A stretch of 64,000 bases of DNA from Rhodoferax sp. (GCF_025354435.1 NZ_JANXMU010000038.1:40550-104549); one strand, 5' to 3'. Shown: positions 1 to 10,419, counted from the first letter of the stretch. The notes: generated from the sequence alone by a model not told the origin. A program made the numbers and translations.

Positions 1-698
1 CCATTGGCCGCCAGTGCGATTTAGGGCTGGTAGTGGGGGGCGACGGCACCATGCTGGGCATTGGCCGCCAGCTGGCCCGCTTTGGGGTGCCGCTGATCGG
101 TATCAACCAGGGGCGGCTAGGCTTTATCACCGACATCCCGATCAACGCCTACCAGGCCACCCTCACGCCCATACTGAACGGCACCTTCGAGGAAGACCAC
201 CGCAGCCTGATGCACGCCCGGGTGATGCGCAACGGGGCCTGCGTGTTCGACACCCTGGCGATGAACGACGTGGTGGTGAACCGCGGTGCCACCTCGGGCA
301 TGGTGGAGTTGCGGGTCGAGGTGGACGGCCACCTGGTGTCCAACCAGCGGGCCGACGGCCTGATCATCGCCACGCCCACCGGCTCCACCGCCTATTCGCT
401 GTCGGCTGGGGGGCCGCTGATGCACCCGTCCATCCCCGGCTGGGTGATGGTGCCCATCGCCCCGCATACATTGACAAACAGGCCGATTGTGCTGGCTGAT
501 GCGGCGGAAGTAGCTATTGAACTTATAGCAGGACGCGATGCCAGCGCCAATTTCGACATGCAGTCTCTGGCCACGCTTCAGCACGGCGACCGCATCATCG
601 TACGCCGCTCCGAGCACCGCGTACGCTTCTTGCACCCCCAGGGCTGGAGCTACTTTGACACCCTGCGCAAAAAACTCCACTGGAATGAAGGCACCTAA
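1..698 (+). CDS. nadK: NAD kinase, 5' end truncated by the window
   Basis: Phosphorylates NAD to NADP in the cytoplasm. The reading frame is already open at the window edge (first full codon at 3), so the N-terminus is missing. The visible part starts just before the family signature GGDGT (bases 36-50), followed by GINQGRLGF, the NRGATSGM segment, the [16 protein letters not shown] substrate loop and the C-terminal [12 protein letters not shown] stretch, all typical of bacterial NadK. It ends with TAA 18 bases before recN; nadK-recN adjacency is common in betaproteobacteria. Bases 505-530 are AT-rich and resemble part of the local repeat, but the encoded residues still fit the family. Confidence 0.95.
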   Translation, partial: IGRQCDLGLVVGGDGTMLGIGRQLARFGVPLIGINQGRLGFITDIPINAYQATLTPILNGTFEEDHRSLMHARVMRNGACVFDTLAMNDVVVNRGATSGMVELRVEVDGHLVSNQRADGLIIATPTGSTAYSLSAGGPLMHPSIPGWVMVPIAPHTLTNRPIVLADAAEVAIELIAGRDASANFDMQSLATLQHGDRIIVRRSEHRVRFLHPQGWSYFDTLRKKLHWNEGT

Positions 699-716
699 AG
701 TTATGGCACTGAACAC

Positions 717-2363
717 ATGGCGTTGAAACGTATCACCCTGCGCGACTTTGTGATCGTGCGCGAGCTCGATCTGGAGCTGGACACCGGTTTCAGCGTGCTC
801 ACCGGCGAAACCGGCGCGGGCAAATCCATCCTGATCGACGCGCTGCAACTGGCCCTGGGCAGCCGCGCCGATGCGGGCACAGTGCGCGAAGGCGCGGCCC
901 GGGCCGACATCAGCGCCGAATTCGACAGCCTGCCCGCCATCAGCAGCTGGCTGGACGCGGCCGGGTTTGACCAGGCCGACAGCCTGCTGCTGCGCCGCAC
1001 CGTGGACGCGCAGGGCAAAAGCCGGTCGTGGATCAACGGCAGCCCGGCCACCGCCACCCAGTTGCGCGAGATCGGCGACCAGCTGCTCGACATCCACGGC
1101 CAGCACGCCTGGCAAAGCCTGACCCGCCCCGACACCGTGCGCAGCCTGCTCGATGCCTACGCGGGCACCAGCACCCGCGCACTAGAGGCGCTGTGGACCC
1201 AATGGCGCAGCACCCAGAAAGCCCTGGCCGATGCCCAGGCCGCGCGCGACTCGCGGCAGCAAGAGCAGGAGCGCCTGGCCTGGCAGATTGGCGAAGTGGG
1301 CAAACTCAACCCCGGTGCCGACGAGTGGGCCGAGCTGAACGCCGAGCACACCCGCCTCTCCCATACCCAAGCCCTGCTGGATGCGGTGCAAACCGCCATC
1401 GACGCGCTGGAAGGAGAAGACTCTGGTGCATTAGCCGGTTTGTCCCGCGCCCACACTGCGCTACACAATCAAGAGCACATAGCGCCCGAGTACGCTGCGC
1501 TGGCCGAGGTTTTGGCATCTAGCCTGGCACAGGCCGAAGATGCCGCCCATTCGCTGCACACCACCCTGCGCAAAACCGAGCTGGACCCGGCCCGGCTGGG
1601 TGCACTGGACGACCGTCTGTCGCAATGGGTGTCGCTGGCCCGGCGCTACAAGCGTACGCCCGCCGAGCTGCCCGTGCTGCTGGCCAGTTGGAAAACCGAA
1701 CTGGCCCGGCTGGACGCTGCCGCCGACAGCCAAGCTTTGGAGACCGCCGAGCGCAAAGCCCAGACCGCCTACCGCGCCGAGACCACGGCGCTGACCAAAG
1801 CCCGCAACCAGGCCGCCCCCAAGCTGGCCAAGGCCATCACCCTGGCGATGCAGGGACTGGGCATGCAGGGCGGCCAGTTCCAGGTGGCGCTGCAAAAAAT
1901 CGAGCCCAGCGCCAGCGGGCTGGAAGAAGTGCAATTTTTGGTGGCCGGGCACGCGGGCAGTACCCCGCGCGCGGTGGGCAAGGTGGCCTCTGGCGGCGAG
2001 CTGTCGCGCATCGCGCTGGCGATTGCGGTCACCACCAGCGAGCTGGGCACGGCGCAAACCCTGATTTTTGACGAGGTGGATTCCGGCGTGGGCGGTGCCG
2101 TGGCCGAAACCGTGGGCCGCCTGATGAAGCAGCTGGGCCGCGACCGCCAGGTACTGGCCGTCACCCACCTGCCCCAAGTAGCGGCCTGCGCCGACCATCA
2201 CTTGGTGGTGGCCAAGCAGCGCGACGGCAAAAGCACGGTCAGCAGCGTGGCCTTGGTACTGGGTGAACAGCGCGTGGCCGAAGTTGCGCGCATGCTCGGG
2301 GGTGAAAAACTATCCGGCACCACGCTGGCCCACGCCAAAGAGATGCTAGGGATTGCGCTATGA
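717..2363 (+). CDS. recN: DNA repair protein RecN
   Basis: SMC-like ATPase that acts in recombinational repair of double-strand breaks. It has 548 residues, normal for the family. The Walker A motif GETGAGKS is at residues 30-37, the central part (about 150-370) is coiled-coil-like and rich in Ala, Gln and Glu, and the C-terminal half carries the ABC signature region ([14 protein letters not shown]) and Walker B ([12 protein letters not shown], about 445-457). The ATG at 717 is chosen because [14 protein letters not shown] aligns with family N-termini. The last four bases overlap the start of rapZ, suggesting coupled translation. Confidence 0.96.
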   Translation: MALKRITLRDFVIVRELDLELDTGFSVLTGETGAGKSILIDALQLALGSRADAGTVREGAARADISAEFDSLPAISSWLDAAGFDQADSLLLRRTVDAQGKSRSWINGSPATATQLREIGDQLLDIHGQHAWQSLTRPDTVRSLLDAYAGTSTRALEALWTQWRSTQKALADAQAARDSRQQEQERLAWQIGEVGKLNPGADEWAELNAEHTRLSHTQALLDAVQTAIDALEGEDSGALAGLSRAHTALHNQEHIAPEYAALAEVLASSLAQAEDAAHSLHTTLRKTELDPARLGALDDRLSQWVSLARRYKRTPAELPVLLASWKTELARLDAAADSQALETAERKAQTAYRAETTALTKARNQAAPKLAKAITLAMQGLGMQGGQFQVALQKIEPSASGLEEVQFLVAGHAGSTPRAVGKVASGGELSRIALAIAVTTSELGTAQTLIFDEVDSGVGGAVAETVGRLMKQLGRDRQVLAVTHLPQVAACADHHLVVAKQRDGKSTVSSVALVLGEQRVAEVARMLGGEKLSGTTLAHAKEMLGIAL

Positions 2364-3262
2364 AGCTTGAAATTGTGTTGATCACCGGCATGTCGGGCTC
2401 GGGCAAGTCCGTCGCCCTGCACGCACTGGAAGACGCGGGCTACTACTGCGTGGACAACCTGCCGCCCGAGCTGCTGCTGAGCTTTGTAAAACTGGAGCAA
2501 ACCCAGGGTGCGCAGAAGGTGGCCATCGCCATGGACGTGCGCAGCGCCACCGCCCTCCCCTTGGTGCCACAGCACCTGGAGACATTGCGCAAACAGGGGG
2601 TACACATCAAATCGCTGTTTCTGGACTCGGCTACCGACACCCTGGTGCGCCGCTACTCCGAAACGCGGCGCAAGCACCCGCTGTCGCGCTCCGAGCGCAC
2701 CGACCAGCAACACGCCCTGGTCGAAGCCATCGAGCTGGAACGCGAGCTGCTGGCCGACCTGCGCGAAGAAGCCCATATGATAGACACCAGCTTCATCCGC
2801 GCCTCGCAGTTGCAGGGCTACATCAAGTCGCTGATCGCCGCGCCCGAGGCGCAGCTGACGCTGGTATTCGAGTCCTTCGCCTTCAAGCGCGGCATTCCAG
2901 TGGATGCCGACTTTGTGTTCGACGTGCGCATGCTGCCCAACCCGCACTACGAGGTGGACTTGCGCCCCCTGACCGGGCGCGATGACGCGGTGGCGGCGTT
3001 TTTGCGCCAAAGCCCTGACGTGGCGCAGATGTTCAACCACATTGAAAAGTTTTTGACCCACTGGCTGGAGCCCCTGGCCCGCGACCACCGCAGCTACGTC
3101 ACGGTGGGCATTGGCTGCACCGGCGGGCAGCACCGCTCGGTGTATCTGGTGGAGCAACTGGCAGCGGCTTTCAGCAAGCGCTGGGTCACACTGAAGCGGC
3201 ACCGCGAACTGGATGCGCGGGGCGACCTTCCGCCCCTGTCAGGTGGCGCTACCGTTTTTTAA
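2360..3262 (+). CDS. rapZ: RNase adapter protein RapZ (P-loop nucleotide-binding)
   Basis: Member of the RapZ/YvcJ family, which in enterobacteria binds a small RNA and recruits RNase E to control glucosamine-6-phosphate synthesis; its role in betaproteobacteria is less settled. It has 300 residues, slightly longer than the E. coli protein. The P-loop GMSGSGKS lies at residues 10-17, VDNLPPELL follows, and the C-terminal domain carries [10 protein letters not shown] and the family signature [12 protein letters not shown]. It starts within the recN stop codon (ATGA overlap). The usual rpoN/hpf/ptsN neighbours are absent here. Confidence 0.93.
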   Translation: MKLEIVLITGMSGSGKSVALHALEDAGYYCVDNLPPELLLSFVKLEQTQGAQKVAIAMDVRSATALPLVPQHLETLRKQGVHIKSLFLDSATDTLVRRYSETRRKHPLSRSERTDQQHALVEAIELERELLADLREEAHMIDTSFIRASQLQGYIKSLIAAPEAQLTLVFESFAFKRGIPVDADFVFDVRMLPNPHYEVDLRPLTGRDDAVAAFLRQSPDVAQMFNHIEKFLTHWLEPLARDHRSYVTVGIGCTGGQHRSVYLVEQLAAAFSKRWVTLKRHRELDARGDLPPLSGGATVF

Positions 3263-3269
3263 GCCTTTT

Positions 3270-3320
3270 AGGCCTCTAGCGTAGGTAGCATCTACGCCAG
3301 TAGCTACAAATTAAATAGCA
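3270..3320 (+). repeat. AT-rich intergenic repeat, copy 1 (orientation A)
   Basis: Shows the shared layout: GGCCTCTAGCG, a central stem (GCGTAG pairing with CTACGC around 3279-3297), then TAGCTAC and AATAGCA. It lies between convergent rapZ and mutY, and its AT-rich end supplies the mutY stop codon (3311-3313). Confidence 0.65.
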
Positions 3321-4378
3321 GACAAGAGTTTACGGATGGGTGCGGGCAAACCCATGTCAACCCAGCGCTGGGCCTCGACCCAGTCGCCGTTCGGGCCGGG
3401 GCGGGCATCCTGCGGCCACTGGGTCTGTACCGGGTGCAGATACAAATCCTTGTGCGTCAGCACGTGCAGAAACACGGGCAAGTCATCCAACACCGCAGCC
3501 CCCACCGATGCAGCCAGGGCCTCGCGGCTGTCGAACACCGGCAGGCAGTACAACCCCGCCCACACGCCCGCATCCGGCCGCCGCTGCAGCCACACACGCC
3601 CGGCGGCATCCTGCGCCCACAGCAACCACCAGGACTCGGTGCTGCGCTTGAGCTTGCGGGTTTTGACGGGGTATTTTTCGGGCGCGCCCTCGCGCTGGGC
3701 CTTGCACACCGGCTGCACCGGGCACAGCAGGCAGGTGGGCTGGCGCGGCGCACACACCGTGGCCCCCAGGTCCATCAGGCCCTGGGTGTAGCGCGGCATG
3801 GTGTCCAGCCCGGCCTGGGCGGGCAGCAAGGCAGTGGCCTGGTCCCACAGCGCGCGCTCGTTGGCAGCTACGGCCAGATCGGCCCCAAAACCCAGCACCC
3901 GGGTCAGCACGCGCTTGACGTTGGCATCCAAAATGGCAGCCCGTTCGCCGTAGCAGAACGAGGCAATGGCGGCGGCAGTGGAGCGGCCGATACCCGGTAG
4001 GGTTTGCAGCAGCTCTGCCGTGGGCGGAAAACGCCCGCCGTGCACCTCCATGACCTGCTGGGCACAGCGGTACAGGTTGCGGGCGCGGCTGTAATAGCCC
4101 AGGCCGCTCCACAGGCCCAGCACGTCATCCAGGCTGGCGGCGGCCAGGCTTTTGACATCGGGAAAGCGGGCCAGAAAGCGCGGAAAATATTTCAGCACCG
4201 AGCTGACCTGGGTCTGCTGCAGCATGATTTCCGACAGCCAGACGCGGTAGGGGTCGTGGGTGTTTTGCCAGGGCAGGCTGTTGCGGCCATGGGTCTTTTG
4301 CCACTGGATCACCTGGGATGCGAAGGCGGTGGCCACCGCTTGCGGAGCGGTAAACACCGCTTCTAAAACTGCCGTCAT
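3311..4378 (-). CDS. mutY: A/G-specific adenine glycosylase MutY
   Basis: Removes adenine mispaired with 8-oxoguanine, completing the GO repair system with mutM upstream. It has 355 residues. The HhH-GPD fold is evident: catalytic Glu50 in SEIMLQQTQV, the hairpin LPGIGRSTAAAI (127-138) and catalytic Asp151 in ILDANVKRV. The [4Fe-4S] ligands are C209, C216, C219 and C225 (spacing C-X6-C-X2-C-X5-C). Residues beyond about 240 form the NUDIX-like domain that reads 8-oxoguanine. It starts 7 bases after the dynamin-like gene, so the two are probably co-transcribed. Its last codons and stop lie in a repeat copy. Confidence 0.96.
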   Translation of the reverse strand: MTAVLEAVFTAPQAVATAFASQVIQWQKTHGRNSLPWQNTHDPYRVWLSEIMLQQTQVSSVLKYFPRFLARFPDVKSLAAASLDDVLGLWSGLGYYSRARNLYRCAQQVMEVHGGRFPPTAELLQTLPGIGRSTAAAIASFCYGERAAILDANVKRVLTRVLGFGADLAVAANERALWDQATALLPAQAGLDTMPRYTQGLMDLGATVCAPRQPTCLLCPVQPVCKAQREGAPEKYPVKTRKLKRSTESWWLLWAQDAAGRVWLQRRPDAGVWAGLYCLPVFDSREALAASVGAAVLDDLPVFLHVLTHKDLYLHPVQTQWPQDARPGPNGDWVEAQRWVDMGLPAPIRKLLSAI

Positions 4379-4385
4379 GCCGAAG

Positions 4386-6326
4386 TCATTCCAAAGTAGG
4401 CCGGGGTCCGGCGGTGGTCAAAAAATACGAGGTCAGCAGCTGTAAACGGGTTTCAAACTGGCCCAGCACGGCCTCTTGGCCTTCGATCTCGGCCACCTGC
4501 GCGTCCAGCCCCCCGGCCGCAGTTTGCATGCGGTCAATGCCCTCGATGCGCCGGGTGAAGCTTTTACGCCGCTCTTTGAGCTGGTCTTCCAACTGGGCAG
4601 CGGCAGATTTGCTCCACAGCTCCACGTCGTCAAAGGCCGACTGGTTGACCCCGCGCAGCCGCGAGCGCAGCGCCCGCACCAGGCGTTCGGCAAACTCGGG
4701 CTGGGCCAATTTGAGGGCGTTGCGCAGGCTCAGGTACTGCACATGGCTGGCCTCGATTTCGGCCAGCTCGGCCTGGTAGCGCTGCACATCCGGCGTGCCC
4801 GCCAGCAGCAGCGAGAAGCCGAACTCGGCATTGAGCTGGTCAAAGGTGGCGGCCAGCATGCTGTGAATTTCCGCACTCACGGCCTGGGCCTTGGCCAGGT
4901 TGTCGCGCAGCCGGGCGAAAGTGTCGGCGTACACGCCTTTGACACCGCGCTTCCAGCCGGGTTGGCGCAAAGCCTCGGCCAGCAGGGTCATTTCGGCTTT
5001 CAGGGTGCGGCTGCCGAGCAGCGTGTAGACCTCGCCCAGCAGTTTGAGCTGGATGGCGCGCACCGCATGGATCTTGGCATTGCCCATGTCGAACTCGTGC
5101 TTTTCCTGCTCGATGCGCTGGCGCATGTTCTTCACCACGGTCAAGTTCTTGCCGCCCAGGCCCTGTAGCTCCATTTTTTGCTCGGCCAGGTCGCGGCGGC
5201 GCACGTGCAGCACGCGGCTGGTCTCGGTGCGCAAGTCGGTGATGCCACGGGCCACGGCAGAGCGCAAAATTTCTTGCCGCTGGCCCAGAATGCCCTGGCC
5301 CAGCGCTGCCTCCAGCTCTGGCAGGCCGCTGGCTTGCAGCAGCGCTGCGTCGCCGGTGATCTTGGCCACCAGGCCTTTTTGTGCCGATACCGCCAGCACC
5401 TGCTGCGCAGGCACCCCCAGCAGCGCCGCCGAGGCGACCCGCTGGCGGTCAACTTGCGCCTGCACCTGCGCGGGCGTGCTCAGCGCGTCCCACAGGGTGT
5501 CGACTTTGTTGAGCACTACCAGGCGCGCGTCCATACCGTCGGCAGCGGGGCTGAGGTGGTCGCGCCAAACGGCCAAGTCGGACTTGGTGACCCCGGTGTC
5601 GGCACCTAATATGAAGAGCACCGCGTGCGCCTGGGGGATCAGGTTGACGGTCAGCTCGGGTTCGGCGCCAATGGCGTTCAGCCCCGGCGTGTCAAGAATC
5701 ACCAGGCCCTGCAGCAGCAGCGGGTGCGCCATGTTGACCAGCGCATGCCGCCAGCGGGGCACCTCGACCCGGCCTTCGGCATCCAGCGGCGGGTTGTCGT
5801 CGGGCTCCTGGTCGTGCCAGAAACCCAGCGCACGGGCTTCGTCCTGGGTGACGCGGCGGACTTCGGTGACCTTCTCCATGGTCTGGGCCAACTGGGCCGC
5901 GTCGTTCACGTCCAGGCCGATATGGGTCCATTGCTCCGGGGCTTGCCGCCATTCGGCCAGCGACTGGGGGTGCAGGCGTGACTCGATGGGCAGCAGCCGC
6001 AGGCTGGGCGGCACCCCCGCGTCATAGCCCAGCTCGGTCGGGCACATGGTGGTGCGGCCGGCGCTGGCGGGCATGATGCGGCGGCCGTAGCCAGCAAAGA
6101 ATACGGCGTTGATCAGCTCCGACTTGCCGCGCGAGAACTCAGCCACAAAGGCGACCATCACCTTGTCGCTGCGCATCTGGTCTTCCAGCCGACGCAGCCG
6201 GGCCTCGACCCCGGCATCCATCAGCGCGTGCTCTTTCATCCACGCAGACAGCAGCTTTAGACGCAGCGCCAGCTCACGCCGCCACGCGCCATGCTGGCCT
6301 AGTTGGTCATTGAAGGAGGTCGCCAC
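4386..6326 (-). CDS. dynamin-like GTPase family protein
   Basis: A 646-residue large GTPase of the bacterial dynamin-like group. The G domain is at the N-terminus: G1 AEFSRGKS (62-69, with Ala in place of the usual first Gly), G2 around TTMCPT, G3 LDTPGLNAIG and G4 LNKVDTL. The remainder is mostly helical with long charged segments, consistent with a stalk. No signal peptide or clear membrane span is visible. Bacterial dynamins remodel membranes or protect them under stress; the specific role of this one is unknown. It sits between mutM (45 bases upstream) and mutY (7 bases downstream) on one strand. Confidence 0.85.
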   Translation of the reverse strand: MATSFNDQLGQHGAWRRELALRLKLLSAWMKEHALMDAGVEARLRRLEDQMRSDKVMVAFVAEFSRGKSELINAVFFAGYGRRIMPASAGRTTMCPTELGYDAGVPPSLRLLPIESRLHPQSLAEWRQAPEQWTHIGLDVNDAAQLAQTMEKVTEVRRVTQDEARALGFWHDQEPDDNPPLDAEGRVEVPRWRHALVNMAHPLLLQGLVILDTPGLNAIGAEPELTVNLIPQAHAVLFILGADTGVTKSDLAVWRDHLSPAADGMDARLVVLNKVDTLWDALSTPAQVQAQVDRQRVASAALLGVPAQQVLAVSAQKGLVAKITGDAALLQASGLPELEAALGQGILGQRQEILRSAVARGITDLRTETSRVLHVRRRDLAEQKMELQGLGGKNLTVVKNMRQRIEQEKHEFDMGNAKIHAVRAIQLKLLGEVYTLLGSRTLKAEMTLLAEALRQPGWKRGVKGVYADTFARLRDNLAKAQAVSAEIHSMLAATFDQLNAEFGFSLLLAGTPDVQRYQAELAEIEASHVQYLSLRNALKLAQPEFAERLVRALRSRLRGVNQSAFDDVELWSKSAAAQLEDQLKERRKSFTRRIEGIDRMQTAAGGLDAQVAEIEGQEAVLGQFETRLQLLTSYFLTTAGPRPTLE

Positions 6327-6371
6327 AGAGGGATAGTGAGGTAATAAGAATACAAAAAATCAATATAGCAC

Positions 6372-7187
6372 TCAGCGCTTTTGGCAGACGGGGCAGAAGT
6401 AGGTTGAGCGCTGGCCCTGGCGTATTTGCTGGATGGGCGTGCCGCAGACCCGGCACGGCAGGCCCTGGCGGTCGTAGACCATGGCTTCGAGCTGGAAGTA
6501 GCCGCTCTCGCCGTGGGCGTTGGAAAAGTCCCGCAGGGTGCTGCCGCCCTTCAATACCGCCCGGGCCAGCACGCTACGCACGGCCGCATGCAGCTTGGCG
6601 GCGCGCGGCTTGCTGATGCTGTTGGCACGCACCGTAGGGCGGATACCGGCGATGAACAACGCCTCAGACGCATAAATATTGCCCACCCCCACCACCACCT
6701 CGCCCGCCAATAGCACCTGCTTGATGGCGGTTTTGCGTGCTTGTAGCCCCGCGTAAAAAGCCGGTAAAGAAAACCCGTCGTCCAGCGGCTCCATGCCCAG
6801 ATGGCCCAGCAGCTTGGCGGCCTCGGGCGCGTCCTGGCTGTCGGCATACACCACCGCCCCAAACCGGCGCGGGTCGTGCAGGCGCAAGATGCCCAGATGG
6901 GTGACCACATCGCAATGGTCGTGCGCGCCCGGCTCTGGCTGCTGGGGCGCGAAATGCAGGCTGCCCGACATGCCCAGGTGCAGCAGCAGCAAGCCGGCAT
7001 CCAGGTCCAACAGCAAATACTTGCCCCGGCGACGCACCTGCAGCACGGTGCGGCCCGCCAGCAGGGCGGGGTCGTAGCCCAGCGGCCAGCGCAGCGGCTT
7101 GCCCATGCGCACGCTGCTGATGCGCGCGCCCTGGATCCGGTCGGCAAAACTCAGGCGGGTGACTTCAACCTCGGGTAACTCGGGCAT
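6372..7187 (-). CDS. mutM: formamidopyrimidine-DNA glycosylase MutM
   Basis: Bifunctional glycosylase/AP lyase that excises 8-oxoguanine and formamidopyrimidines. It has 271 residues. The mature N-terminus is PELPEVEV, giving the catalytic Pro2 and Glu3. The helix-two-turn-helix region carries [12 protein letters not shown], and the C-terminal zinc finger has CRVCGTPI and CPVCQKR, four Cys in the expected places. It is first in the minus-strand run mutM, dynamin-like gene, mutY and is divergent from the TPR gene across about 94 bases. Confidence 0.97.
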   Translation of the reverse strand: MPELPEVEVTRLSFADRIQGARISSVRMGKPLRWPLGYDPALLAGRTVLQVRRRGKYLLLDLDAGLLLLHLGMSGSLHFAPQQPEPGAHDHCDVVTHLGILRLHDPRRFGAVVYADSQDAPEAAKLLGHLGMEPLDDGFSLPAFYAGLQARKTAIKQVLLAGEVVVGVGNIYASEALFIAGIRPTVRANSISKPRAAKLHAAVRSVLARAVLKGGSTLRDFSNAHGESGYFQLEAMVYDRQGLPCRVCGTPIQQIRQGQRSTYFCPVCQKR

Positions 7188-7281
7188 GGCACGTGGCTAG
7201 TTAGGGAGAAAAATAGAGCCTTGCCAGGGAGCTTTACCCCCCGAACACGGCATGTGAATAGGCTTGGATTATTATGAGCCG

Positions 7282-9042
7282 ATGAAGCGATATATCAGAC
7301 TGGCTACCCACGGATTGGCAACTTTGGCTTTGGCCATGGGCGGCCTGCACGCATTTGCGCAGACGGCACCCGAGACCGCGGCCCCCAGCGCGTTAGAAGC
7401 CGCGCCCGAGCAGTCCGCCATGAATGGCGAGCTGTTCTACATCGTGCTGCTGGGTGAATTAAACGCTGCCGGTGGTGAGCCCGGCATTGCCTACCAGCTG
7501 TACCTGGAAGGTGCCCGCAAGGCCAACGACCCCGGCCTGTACCGGCGTGCCGTAGAGATCGCCTTGCAATCACGCTCCGGCGAGGCCGCGCTGCAAGCCG
7601 CCCGCGCCTGGAGCAAGGCCGAGCCCACATCGCGTGATGCCAACCGCTACGTGCTGCAAATTTTGCTGGCGCTGAACCGCGTGGCCGACACCGCCGAGCC
7701 GCTCAAGACCGAGCTGGGGATGGCCCCGGAGACCGACCGCTCAGCAGCCATCAACGCGATTCCGCCCGCCTATGGGCAAATTTCCGACAAGAAACTGGCC
7801 GCCATGGTGGTCGAGCAGGTGCTGGGCAGCTACCTGGCGGATCCATTGAATGGCCCGGCAGCCTGGACCACGGTGGGCCGTATGCGACTGGCCGCGGGTG
7901 ACACGTCTGGTGCGCTGGAAGCGGCCCGCAGCGGCCAAGCCCTGTCTATCGCCGCGCCCGGCCCGGTGCAGTTGGCCCTGGAAATGATGGGCCCCAAAGT
8001 CCCGCTGGCCGAACCCCTGGTACTGCATTACCTGGGCGGTCAGCCACTGCCCGAGCTGCGCATGGGCTATGTCCGGGTGCTGCTAGAAATCCAGCGCTAC
8101 GGCGAAGCCATGCAGCAACTCAGCCTGCTGACCAGCCAAACCCCTGATTTCCCCGATGCCTGGCTGGTGCAAGGCAGTCTGCAAGTGCAGGAAAACCAGC
8201 TCAACGCGGCCGAGAGCTCGCTCAAACGTTTCATCACTCTGGCCGAGCCGCTGCCTCCTGGCGAAGGGCGCACACGGGGCTTGTCGGCAGCGTACATGGC
8301 CTTGTCGCAAGTGGCCGAAAACCGCAAAGACTTCCCTGCGGCAGCGGTTTGGTTGCAAAAAATCGATAACGCCGAGGAACTGCTGAACGTGCAAACCCGC
8401 CGGGCCTCGCTGCTGGCCAAACAAGGCAAACTGGCAGAAGGCCGCGCCCTGCTGCAAGCCCTGCCTGAACGCAACCCGGCAGAAGTCCGCATGAAGTTGA
8501 CCGCCGAAGTGCAGTTGCTGCGCGACAACAAGCAATACCAAACCGCCTATGACCTGATGGCCAAAGCTGTGGCCGAACACCCCGAAGATGCCGACCTGCT
8601 GTATGACCAGGCCATGTTGGCTGAAAAGCTCGACAAAATGGACGACATGGAGCGCCTGCTGCGCAAGCTGATCGCCATCAAACCCGACTACCACCACGCC
8701 TACAACGCCCTGGGCTATTCGCTGGCCGAGCGCAATGTGCGCCTGCCCGAAGCCCGCGACCTGATCCGCAAAGCCCTGGAATTTGTGCCCAACGACCCCT
8801 TCATCGCCGACAGCCTGGGTTGGGTCGAGTTCCGCATGGGCAACAACGACGAAGCCCTGCGCGTGCTCGACGGGGCCTTCAAGGCCAAGCCCGATGCCGA
8901 AATCGCCGCCCATCTGGGCGAGGTGCTGTGGACCCTGGGCCAGCGCGACCGCGCCACCAGCATCTGGAAAGAAGGCCTGCAGATCAATAGCGACAACGAA
9001 ACCCTGCTGGCCACGCTGAAACGCCTGCAAGTCAAGCTGTGA
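7282..9042 (+). CDS. secreted tetratricopeptide repeat protein
   Basis: Protein of about 586 residues that begins with a signal peptide (MKRYIRLATHGLATLALAM, cleavage probably after HAFA). The frame is open to a TTG at 7264, but the ATG at 7282 starts directly on the signal peptide and is preferred. The rest is helical with tetratricopeptide-type repeats, clearest from about residue 400 on (for example HAYNALGYSLAE, DSLGWVEFRMGNNDEAL). It is likely a periplasmic or outer-membrane-associated scaffold. It overlaps lolB by four bases, so a link to lipoprotein or outer membrane assembly is an inference from context. Confidence 0.85.
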   Translation: MKRYIRLATHGLATLALAMGGLHAFAQTAPETAAPSALEAAPEQSAMNGELFYIVLLGELNAAGGEPGIAYQLYLEGARKANDPGLYRRAVEIALQSRSGEAALQAARAWSKAEPTSRDANRYVLQILLALNRVADTAEPLKTELGMAPETDRSAAINAIPPAYGQISDKKLAAMVVEQVLGSYLADPLNGPAAWTTVGRMRLAAGDTSGALEAARSGQALSIAAPGPVQLALEMMGPKVPLAEPLVLHYLGGQPLPELRMGYVRVLLEIQRYGEAMQQLSLLTSQTPDFPDAWLVQGSLQVQENQLNAAESSLKRFITLAEPLPPGEGRTRGLSAAYMALSQVAENRKDFPAAAVWLQKIDNAEELLNVQTRRASLLAKQGKLAEGRALLQALPERNPAEVRMKLTAEVQLLRDNKQYQTAYDLMAKAVAEHPEDADLLYDQAMLAEKLDKMDDMERLLRKLIAIKPDYHHAYNALGYSLAERNVRLPEARDLIRKALEFVPNDPFIADSLGWVEFRMGNNDEALRVLDGAFKAKPDAEIAAHLGEVLWTLGQRDRATSIWKEGLQINSDNETLLATLKRLQVKL

Positions 9043-9530
9043 CCGCCCTGGCCCGCGGGTGGGCGCTGATGGTGTGCGCATTGTTGCTGGCCGGGTGCGC
9101 GTACCTGAACAGTGGTCGCCAGAACGCCGACCCGTCCGCCTTCTGGAGCGGTCGGCTGGCCTTGCAGGTCGATGGATCGGCATTGCAGTCTTTCGCAGCC
9201 AGCTTTGAGCTCAAGGGCTCGGCAGAAACGGGCGAGCTCATTCTCTTCAACCCGCTGGGTGGCACGCTTGCACGCTTGGTGTGGCAACCCGGATCCGCGA
9301 CGCTGCACGCCAATGGCGACGTCCAGCCCTTCGATTCACTGGAAGCCCTGGTGGCACAAGCCACTGGAGCCCCGCTGCCGTTGGCGGCGCTGTTCGACTG
9401 GTTGCACGGTAGCAACACCCAGGTGCCGGGCTGGCAAGCCGATTTAGCACGCCTGGAGGATGGCCGGATTACAGCAGTACGCAGCCAGCCAGAACCCACG
9501 GCCACCCTGCGCCTCGTCCTCGATAAATAG
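9039..9530 (+). CDS. lolB: outer membrane lipoprotein LolB
   Basis: Receptor that takes lipoproteins from LolA and inserts them in the outer membrane. It starts with GTG at 9039 overlapping the TPR gene stop (GTGA). A lipoprotein signal peptide is present with lipobox LLAGC (lipidated Cys near residue 21). With 163 residues it is shorter than enterobacterial LolB (about 205), as in many betaproteobacteria. The body shows the WSGRLALQV and ELILFNPLGGTLARL beta strands of the family. ispE starts two bases after the stop; the lolB-ispE pairing supports the call. Confidence 0.88.
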   Translation: MTALARGWALMVCALLLAGCAYLNSGRQNADPSAFWSGRLALQVDGSALQSFAASFELKGSAETGELILFNPLGGTLARLVWQPGSATLHANGDVQPFDSLEALVAQATGAPLPLAALFDWLHGSNTQVPGWQADLARLEDGRITAVRSQPEPTATLRLVLDK

Positions 9531-9532
9531 AC

Positions 9533-10387
9533 ATGCAAGCCTTGTACAACGTGGCCGCCCCGGCCAAGCTGAATCTTTTTTTGCACATCACCGGTCGCCG
9601 CGCCGACGGCTACCACCTGCTGCAATCGGTTTTCATGCTGATTGACTGGTGTGACACCTTGCACTTTGAATTGCGCTCCGACGGCCAGCTCAGTCGCGAA
9701 GACCTCAGCACCCCGCTGCCGCCCGACGACCTGGTGCTGCGCGCCGCCCGTGCGCTGCAAACTGCCACCGGCACCGCTCTGGGTGCGCACATCGGCGTAC
9801 TCAAAAGCATTCCGGCACAGGCCGGCATGGGCGGTGGCTCGTCCGATGCGGCATCCACCCTGCTGGCGCTGAACCGCCTATGGAAATTAAATCTGTCGCT
9901 GGAGCAACTGCTAACCATTGGCCTGCAGCTGGGGGCCGATGTGCCGTTTTTCCTGCGTGGCAGCAACGCCTGGGTCGAAGGCATTGGCGAAAAAATCACC
10001 CCGATTTCGCTGCCTCCGGCCCGCTTTGTGGTGATCAAACCGCCCGAGGGGCTGGACACCAAGTTGATTTTTTCATCGCCAGATTTAAAACGCGATTCAG
10101 GTAGTGCTATACTCGCAGGCTTTGCTGTACAGCCTTATTACTTCGGTACTAATGACTTGCAGCCAGTTGCAAAAAACCTCTGCCCTGCTGTAAACCAAGT
10201 CCTTGAGTGGCTTGGAGGCAAAGGTTTAAATGCTAGAATGACTGGCTCAGGTAGCGCGGTGTTTGCGCAAATGCTGAGCGATGTAGATTTGTCAGATGTA
10301 CCCAGTCAACATGGGGCGTGGCAGGTTCGCAAATGCAACAATATGGACGTTCATCCTCTCAAAGGTTGGGCCTCCAGCGATGGTTAA
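9533..10387 (+). CDS. ispE: 4-diphosphocytidyl-2-C-methyl-D-erythritol kinase
   Basis: GHMP-family kinase of the non-mevalonate (MEP) isoprenoid pathway. It has 284 residues. The N-terminus reads NVAAPAKLNLFLHITGRRADGYH, with the substrate-binding Lys and Asp typical of IspE. The ATP loop AGMGGGSSDAASTLLALN is central, and the C-terminal motif is ARMTGSGSAVFA. Bases 10080-10250 are clearly less GC-rich than their surroundings while the protein stays family-like. It is followed by tRNA-Gln and prs, a conserved order. Confidence 0.96.
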   Translation: MQALYNVAAPAKLNLFLHITGRRADGYHLLQSVFMLIDWCDTLHFELRSDGQLSREDLSTPLPPDDLVLRAARALQTATGTALGAHIGVLKSIPAQAGMGGGSSDAASTLLALNRLWKLNLSLEQLLTIGLQLGADVPFFLRGSNAWVEGIGEKITPISLPPARFVVIKPPEGLDTKLIFSSPDLKRDSGSAILAGFAVQPYYFGTNDLQPVAKNLCPAVNQVLEWLGGKGLNARMTGSGSAVFAQMLSDVDLSDVPSQHGAWQVRKCNNMDVHPLKGWASSDG

Positions 10388-10419
10388 TCGGTTTGCAGCT
10401 TCATGCTGTGGACCCGTGT

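Noticed and set aside
1424..1500. Less GC-rich stretch in recN resembling the repeat
   Set aside because: The similarity is too short and scattered to claim a copy.
1461..2201. 246-codon minus-strand frame within recN
   Set aside because: Gly/Gln/His-rich shadow of the recN coding strand with no start signal or family features.
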